Part shown: positions 60,852-64,000 of the stretch, one piece after another
How positions within the stretch are numbered: the first letter of the stretch is position 1
Layout: each line of letters starts with the position of its first letter
Origin: Hydrogenobaculum sp. Y04AAS1
GTDB lineage: Bacteria > Aquificota > Aquificia > Aquificales > Aquificaceae
Assembly: GCF_000020785.1 (NCBI RefSeq)
Contig: NC_011126.1
Span: forward strand, 930,001 to 994,000
Length of the DNA: 64,000 nucleotides
Direction of reading: 5' to 3'
Notes under the pieces: model-generated
What the model was told of the DNA's origin: nothing
Databases searched by the model: none
What the model saw: the letters and a program-made list of their open reading frames with translations, nothing else
Translations under genes and position numbers: made by a program

Positions 60852-61454
60852 CACTATAAAAGATAGGTTATCTTTTATATGACGCTCTTTTGATAAGATA
60901 TGCTCTTTTATAGATTTAGGATCTTTTTCTACTATATCTTCCAATACATCTTTTATATCGCATATGCCGTCTGTAGATATGAAAAAAATATCGTTTTTCT
61001 CAATGTTTCCTATTGTTTTATATAAATCTATACTCCAATTTGTACCAAGGGCTTTCACGTATTTTTTATGGTTTTCTAGTTTGCTTTGGTCTTTAGTAAG
61101 TTGCATTAGGCTTTTATCACGAATAAGAAATATTTTAGAATCTCCAACATGATATACATAGTACATCATGCTATCTAAATCGCATTTTAATACACTAAGC
61201 GTGGTACCACATATAAGCCCATCTGCATATTTACTTAACCTATTTATAATCTCTTTGTTTATTTTATAAAAAGCCTTTTCTATATTATCAAGATATTGTT
61301 CTAACACCTGTATCGCTATTTTTGAGGCAAGCTTTCCAGAGTTTTTATCTCCCATACCATCTGCCACTGCAAACACGCTATCTTGCACAAATATTTCATC
61401 GCTTTGGTAATTCTTCTCTCCCATTATCTGCCCGCACTCGTAGACTATATTCAT
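60837..61454 (-). CDS. PP2C-type protein serine/threonine phosphatase
   Basis: From the ATG at 61454, overlapping the kinase stop as ATGA, the protein has 205 residues. The PP2C metal motifs are FAVADGMGD near residue 31, YHVGDSKIFLIRD near 100 and ISTDGICD near 160. It is a short PP2C, about 40 residues less than PrpC/Stp. In such pairs it reverses the phosphorylation by the neighbouring kinase. The longer frame upstream lies within the kinase gene and is not needed. Confidence 0.85.
   Translation of the reverse strand: MNIVYECGQIMGEKNYQSDEIFVQDSVFAVADGMGDKNSGKLASKIAIQVLEQYLDNIEKAFYKINKEIINRLSKYADGLICGTTLSVLKCDLDSMMYYVYHVGDSKIFLIRDKSLMQLTKDQSKLENHKKYVKALGTNWSIDLYKTIGNIEKNDIFFISTDGICDIKDVLEDIVEKDPKSIKEHILSKERHIKDNLSFIVLKVF
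60856..60878. repeat. 10-bp perfect inverted repeat at the dxs/PP2C convergence
   Basis: ATAAAAGATA (60856-60865), GGT, TATCTTTTAT (60869-60878). It starts 5 bp after the dxs stop and lies inside the 3' end of the PP2C gene. It is an AT-rich stem. No long T tract follows, so a role in ending dxs transcription is only a suggestion. Confidence 0.6.
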
Positions 61455-62254
61455 AAAATCTCGTGAGTCTTTAGATATTCTCTTAGTTCTATGGCATTTT
61501 GAAATCTTTTGTTGTAATCGCACTCTAAAAGCATCTTTATAAACTCCCTCGTTTTTTGAGGTATGTCTTCAGACATCTTGTAATCGCAGTTTTTGTTTCT
61601 TTTTAACTTTGGTATATCGCTTTCCACGTCAAAAGGGTCTTTTTTTGTAAGGATATAGTGAAGCAACGCCCCCATAGAAAAGATATCACTGGCTGGATAT
61701 ATTTCGTTTCTAAATATCTCAGGGGCTATATAGCCTACAGTGCCTTTTACAGATATAAGAGATTGCCCTTTTTTTGTTTTTAAAAGCCCAAAATCTCCCA
61801 ATTTCCACACAAGCCCTTTCAATATCTTTTTACCAAACACGTTATCTGGTTTTATATCGCTGTGTATATAGCCCATTTGATGTAAAAAAGCAAGGCCGTT
61901 GGTTATATCCGTAAAAATCTTCAATACAACCTCTTTGTTAAGATCTTGATGAGATATATATTCTTTTAAATTTCCAGTATCCATAAGCTCGTATATAACA
62001 TATAGTCTCTTTTCATCTTTTTTATAAAGATAGCTTATCAAAGATATAATGTTTGGATGTCTTAAAAGTATAAGGGATTGGACTTCTTTCCAAAGATATT
62101 CTATAGCATATTCATCTTTTGCTATTTTTAATGCAAACTCCTTCCACTTGTATTTGCCTTTTAAGCCCTCAACTTTGTATACTTTACCAAACTCACCTTC
62201 CCCAAGAATACCCACTATCCTATACATATCTAAAACTATATCGCCTATTTCCAT
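61451..62254 (-). CDS. Hanks-type serine/threonine protein kinase (cytoplasmic)
   Basis: The 267-residue kinase has the Gly loop LGEGEFGKVYK near residue 17, Lys in FALKIAKDE near 43, the catalytic loop HSDIKPDN near 135 (Ser in place of Arg, so not of the RD type), DFGLL near 154 and APEIF near 178. It has no membrane helix or sensor domain, unlike PknB. It shares an operon with the PP2C phosphatase and with truA and glgP. The targets are unknown. Confidence 0.9.
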   Translation of the reverse strand: MEIGDIVLDMYRIVGILGEGEFGKVYKVEGLKGKYKWKEFALKIAKDEYAIEYLWKEVQSLILLRHPNIISLISYLYKKDEKRLYVIYELMDTGNLKEYISHQDLNKEVVLKIFTDITNGLAFLHQMGYIHSDIKPDNVFGKKILKGLVWKLGDFGLLKTKKGQSLISVKGTVGYIAPEIFRNEIYPASDIFSMGALLHYILTKKDPFDVESDIPKLKRNKNCDYKMSEDIPQKTREFIKMLLECDYNKRFQNAIELREYLKTHEIL

Positions 62255-62997
62255 CAGTAATATACCTTTTTTAAGTATAAACCATGAGCTTTTGCCGTGT
62301 GGTTTGAAACTCTCTTTGCTTTTAAAAAATCATTTACATCGTCTATTGATATAAGCCCTTGAGCGTAAGATAACATCGTCCCTACCATACGCCTTACCAT
62401 ATACCTCAAAAATCTATTGGCAGTAATTGATATTTCTACCAAAGGGTAATCCACTTTAAAAGTTATATTTTCTACAGAGCAATAGCCGTTTTCGTCTTCA
62501 AGCTCTTTGGTAAATCCCCTAAAATCCTTATAACCTAAAAATAAGTGCGATATTTCCATCATTTTGCCTAAATCTGTAGGCTTATACACAAGCATTGCCC
62601 TATCCTGGAAAAACGGTGAGTTTTTCTCATCAAAAAACAGTTTATATATATAGGTTTTTTTTAAAGCATCAAAACGGGAGTTAAACTCCAAAGGCACCTC
62701 TTCTATGTTGTGGATTTTTATATCCTTTGGTAGAGCGCTATTTAGGGCTTTCCTTAAAAAATTTAAATCTTTATCAAATTCCATCTTGACGTTGAATACA
62801 AACTCAATAGCATGAACGCCTTTGTCTGTCCTAGAACAACCTATAGCCCTTATTTTTTGCTTTATAGGTTTTTTCTTATTTACTATGTAATACAGTTTTT
62901 CTTCTACTTCGTTTTGTATGGTAGGTACGTTTGGTTGGTATTGCCATCCGCTGTAATTTGTGCCTACAAAGGATATAGTAAATTTATAGTTCTTCAC
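62254..62997 (-). CDS. truA: tRNA pseudouridine synthase A
   Basis: TruA makes pseudouridine at positions 38-40 of tRNA anticodon arms. The 247-residue protein has FVGTNYSGWQYQPN near residue 11, the catalytic Asp in GCSRTDKGVHAIE near 56, and FLRYMVRRMVGTML near 200. It overlaps glgP by 4 bp and the kinase by 1 bp, so all four genes of this run are translationally packed. Confidence 0.95.
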   Translation of the reverse strand: MKNYKFTISFVGTNYSGWQYQPNVPTIQNEVEEKLYYIVNKKKPIKQKIRAIGCSRTDKGVHAIEFVFNVKMEFDKDLNFLRKALNSALPKDIKIHNIEEVPLEFNSRFDALKKTYIYKLFFDEKNSPFFQDRAMLVYKPTDLGKMMEISHLFLGYKDFRGFTKELEDENGYCSVENITFKVDYPLVEISITANRFLRYMVRRMVGTMLSYAQGLISIDDVNDFLKAKRVSNHTAKAHGLYLKKVYY

Positions 62998-64000
62998 ACC
63001 GCCAACGTGTTCTTTAGATAAAGCTTTGTTATATATTCCATTACCATCCTATTTGTATTAAAATATGTCCCACTTGTGGCTACAGCCATTTTCATAACGT
63101 TTATATATTTCCCAAAGCTGTTGTAGTAAGTGGGCAATATTATATATCTAAGCTTGTTGTAAAGATCGTGTATCTCTTCTTTATCCCATTCTGGTTCTAA
63201 AGCTATATCTTCCCAAGAGGTTTTTTTACCTATGGACCAGCCGTTTATGTTTTCCATACAGCCTTCTATCCACCATCCATCCAATACAGAGAAATTGGGA
63301 ACACCATTTAAAGCTGCTTTCATTCCACTTGTACCAGAAGCCTCTAAAGGTCTTTGTGGAGTGTTTAACCATATATCTACGCCGGATATAATAATCTTAG
63401 CTTTATACATGTCGTAATTTTCTATAAAAGCTATTTTTAGCTTGTTGGTTTTGGATTTTGCATAATCTTTTGCATCAAATATCTCTTTTATGATAGCTTT
63501 GCCTTCTCCGTCAAGTGGATGAGCTTTACCAGAAAATACTATTTGAAGACCGTTAAAATCGTTAGCTATATCTATGAGCCAGTCAATATCTTTTAATATA
63601 ATATGATTTCTTTTATAGGCAGTTATACGCCTTGCTCCCCCTATAGTAAACCAATCTCTAGAAAATGAAGCATCCGTTTGAGAGTTTACCAAATCTATAA
63701 GATCGTCTTTTGCCTTTTGATGGGCTTGTATAAATATCTGATCTGGTACATTTACTATCTGTCTTAGTAAGGAAGGGTCTTCTTCCCAACCTCTTATAAA
63801 TTCTGTGTAAAGCTTTTTATGATGAGGTGATACCCATCTCATATGATGCACACCGTTTGTCACATATTCTAGCTTATGCCCTTCAAAAATACTTTCAGAT
63901 ACGTATTTGTGTTTTTTTGATACAGCAGCCACAGTTCTTGAAGCTTTTAAAGATACCCAAGATAGGTTAAACTCTTGATCGTGATCAAAAAGATCTTCCA
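62994..64000 (-). CDS. glgP: Alpha-glucan (glycogen) phosphorylase, C-terminal part
   Basis: The gene is cut by the right window edge, so the N-terminal half is missing. The visible 335 residues include VTNGVHHMRWVS, ITAYKRNHI, VFSGKAHPLDGEGK and LEASGTSGMKAALNG, in which the Lys is the PLP-binding residue. The order and spacing fit the short alpha-glucan phosphorylases (TIGR02094 type) of thermophiles, which cut glycogen or maltodextrins to glucose-1-phosphate. It overlaps truA by 4 bp. Confidence 0.93.
   Translation of the reverse strand, partial: EDLFDHDQEFNLSWVSLKASRTVAAVSKKHKYVSESIFEGHKLEYVTNGVHHMRWVSPHHKKLYTEFIRGWEEDPSLLRQIVNVPDQIFIQAHQKAKDDLIDLVNSQTDASFSRDWFTIGGARRITAYKRNHIILKDIDWLIDIANDFNGLQIVFSGKAHPLDGEGKAIIKEIFDAKDYAKSKTNKLKIAFIENYDMYKAKIIISGVDIWLNTPQRPLEASGTSGMKAALNGVPNFSVLDGWWIEGCMENINGWSIGKKTSWEDIALEPEWDKEEIHDLYNKLRYIILPTYYNSFGKYINVMKMAVATSGTYFNTNRMVMEYITKLYLKNTLAV

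Overview
The window looks like a chromosomal segment of an AT-rich member of the Aquificaceae, most likely close to Hydrogenobaculum. This is inferred from gene content and cannot be verified without a search. The pointers are a PIN-domain gene of the protein-only RNase P family (HARP) first found in Aquifex, a leucyl-tRNA synthetase gene that ends where the Aquifex alpha subunit ends, dispersed ATP synthase genes, LPS and MEP-pathway isoprenoid genes, a UbiA-type prenyltransferase of the quinone pathway, and very tight gene packing on both strands. No integrase, transposase, prophage or CRISPR array was seen. It reads as core genome with a few odd loci.

Layout. 1-2.8 kb: end of a phosphohexomutase, a NYN-domain protein, a Ser-rich lipoprotein, HARP RNase P, and a PA2779/PA2778-like secreted pair whose second gene seems to start at AUA. 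2.8-10.4 kb (+): lysS, bioB, tadA-like, yjbQ, rseP, argF and an ABC exporter. 10.4-22.4 kb (-): DUF4416, argC, rpsI, rplM; alr, a Cys-rich secreted protein, lpxI; a histidine kinase and infB; tRNA-Ala; and ATP synthase genes atpA-H-F-F'. 22.5-25.0 kb (+): smpB-rnr. 25.0-27.7 kb (-): a packed run of FlgO-like gene, tRNA-Thr, atpD, small cytochrome c and tRNA-Met. 27.8-30.3 kb (+): a molybdopterin-oxidoreductase remnant, purK, lpxA and a zinc-ribbon protein. 30.3-36.7 kb (-): accA, topoisomerase III, an uncharacterised two-gene pair (tandem receiver-like protein plus membrane protein) and tldE. 36.8-37.7 kb (+): two small envelope genes around a tandem repeat. 37.7-49.0 kb (-): transglycosylase, TPR protein, Usp, IMPase, aldolase, UbiA, aroK; TauE, SPOR; pheS, rplT, rnhB, rplS; TDT transporter. 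49.1-53.5 kb (+): ispH, ccsB-like, nadC, HU, hypothetical, ksgA. 53.4-58.4 kb (-): ogt, porin, leuS alpha, DJ-1, zinc protein, ferredoxin. 58.5-60.9 kb (+): membrane protein, dxs. 60.8-64 kb (-): PP2C phosphatase, Ser/Thr kinase, truA and the end of glgP.

How the genes connect. RNA and translation functions dominate: lysS, pheS, leuS alpha, infB, rpsI, rplM, rplS, rplT, smpB, rnr, ksgA, truA, tadA and HARP, with three tRNAs. Energy genes (atp, cytochrome c, cytochrome biogenesis, ferredoxin), envelope genes (lpxA, lpxI, rseP, porin, lipoproteins) and small-molecule biosynthesis (bioB, argF, argC, nadC, purK, accA, aroK, dxs, ispH) are interleaved, not grouped by pathway. Many genes lack a Shine-Dalgarno sequence and instead have a TATAAT or TAAAAT hexamer (often preceded by TGN) ending exactly 6 nt before the ATG, as expected for leaderless mRNAs. 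Others, such as HU, have a good Shine-Dalgarno sequence and a full sigma70-type promoter.
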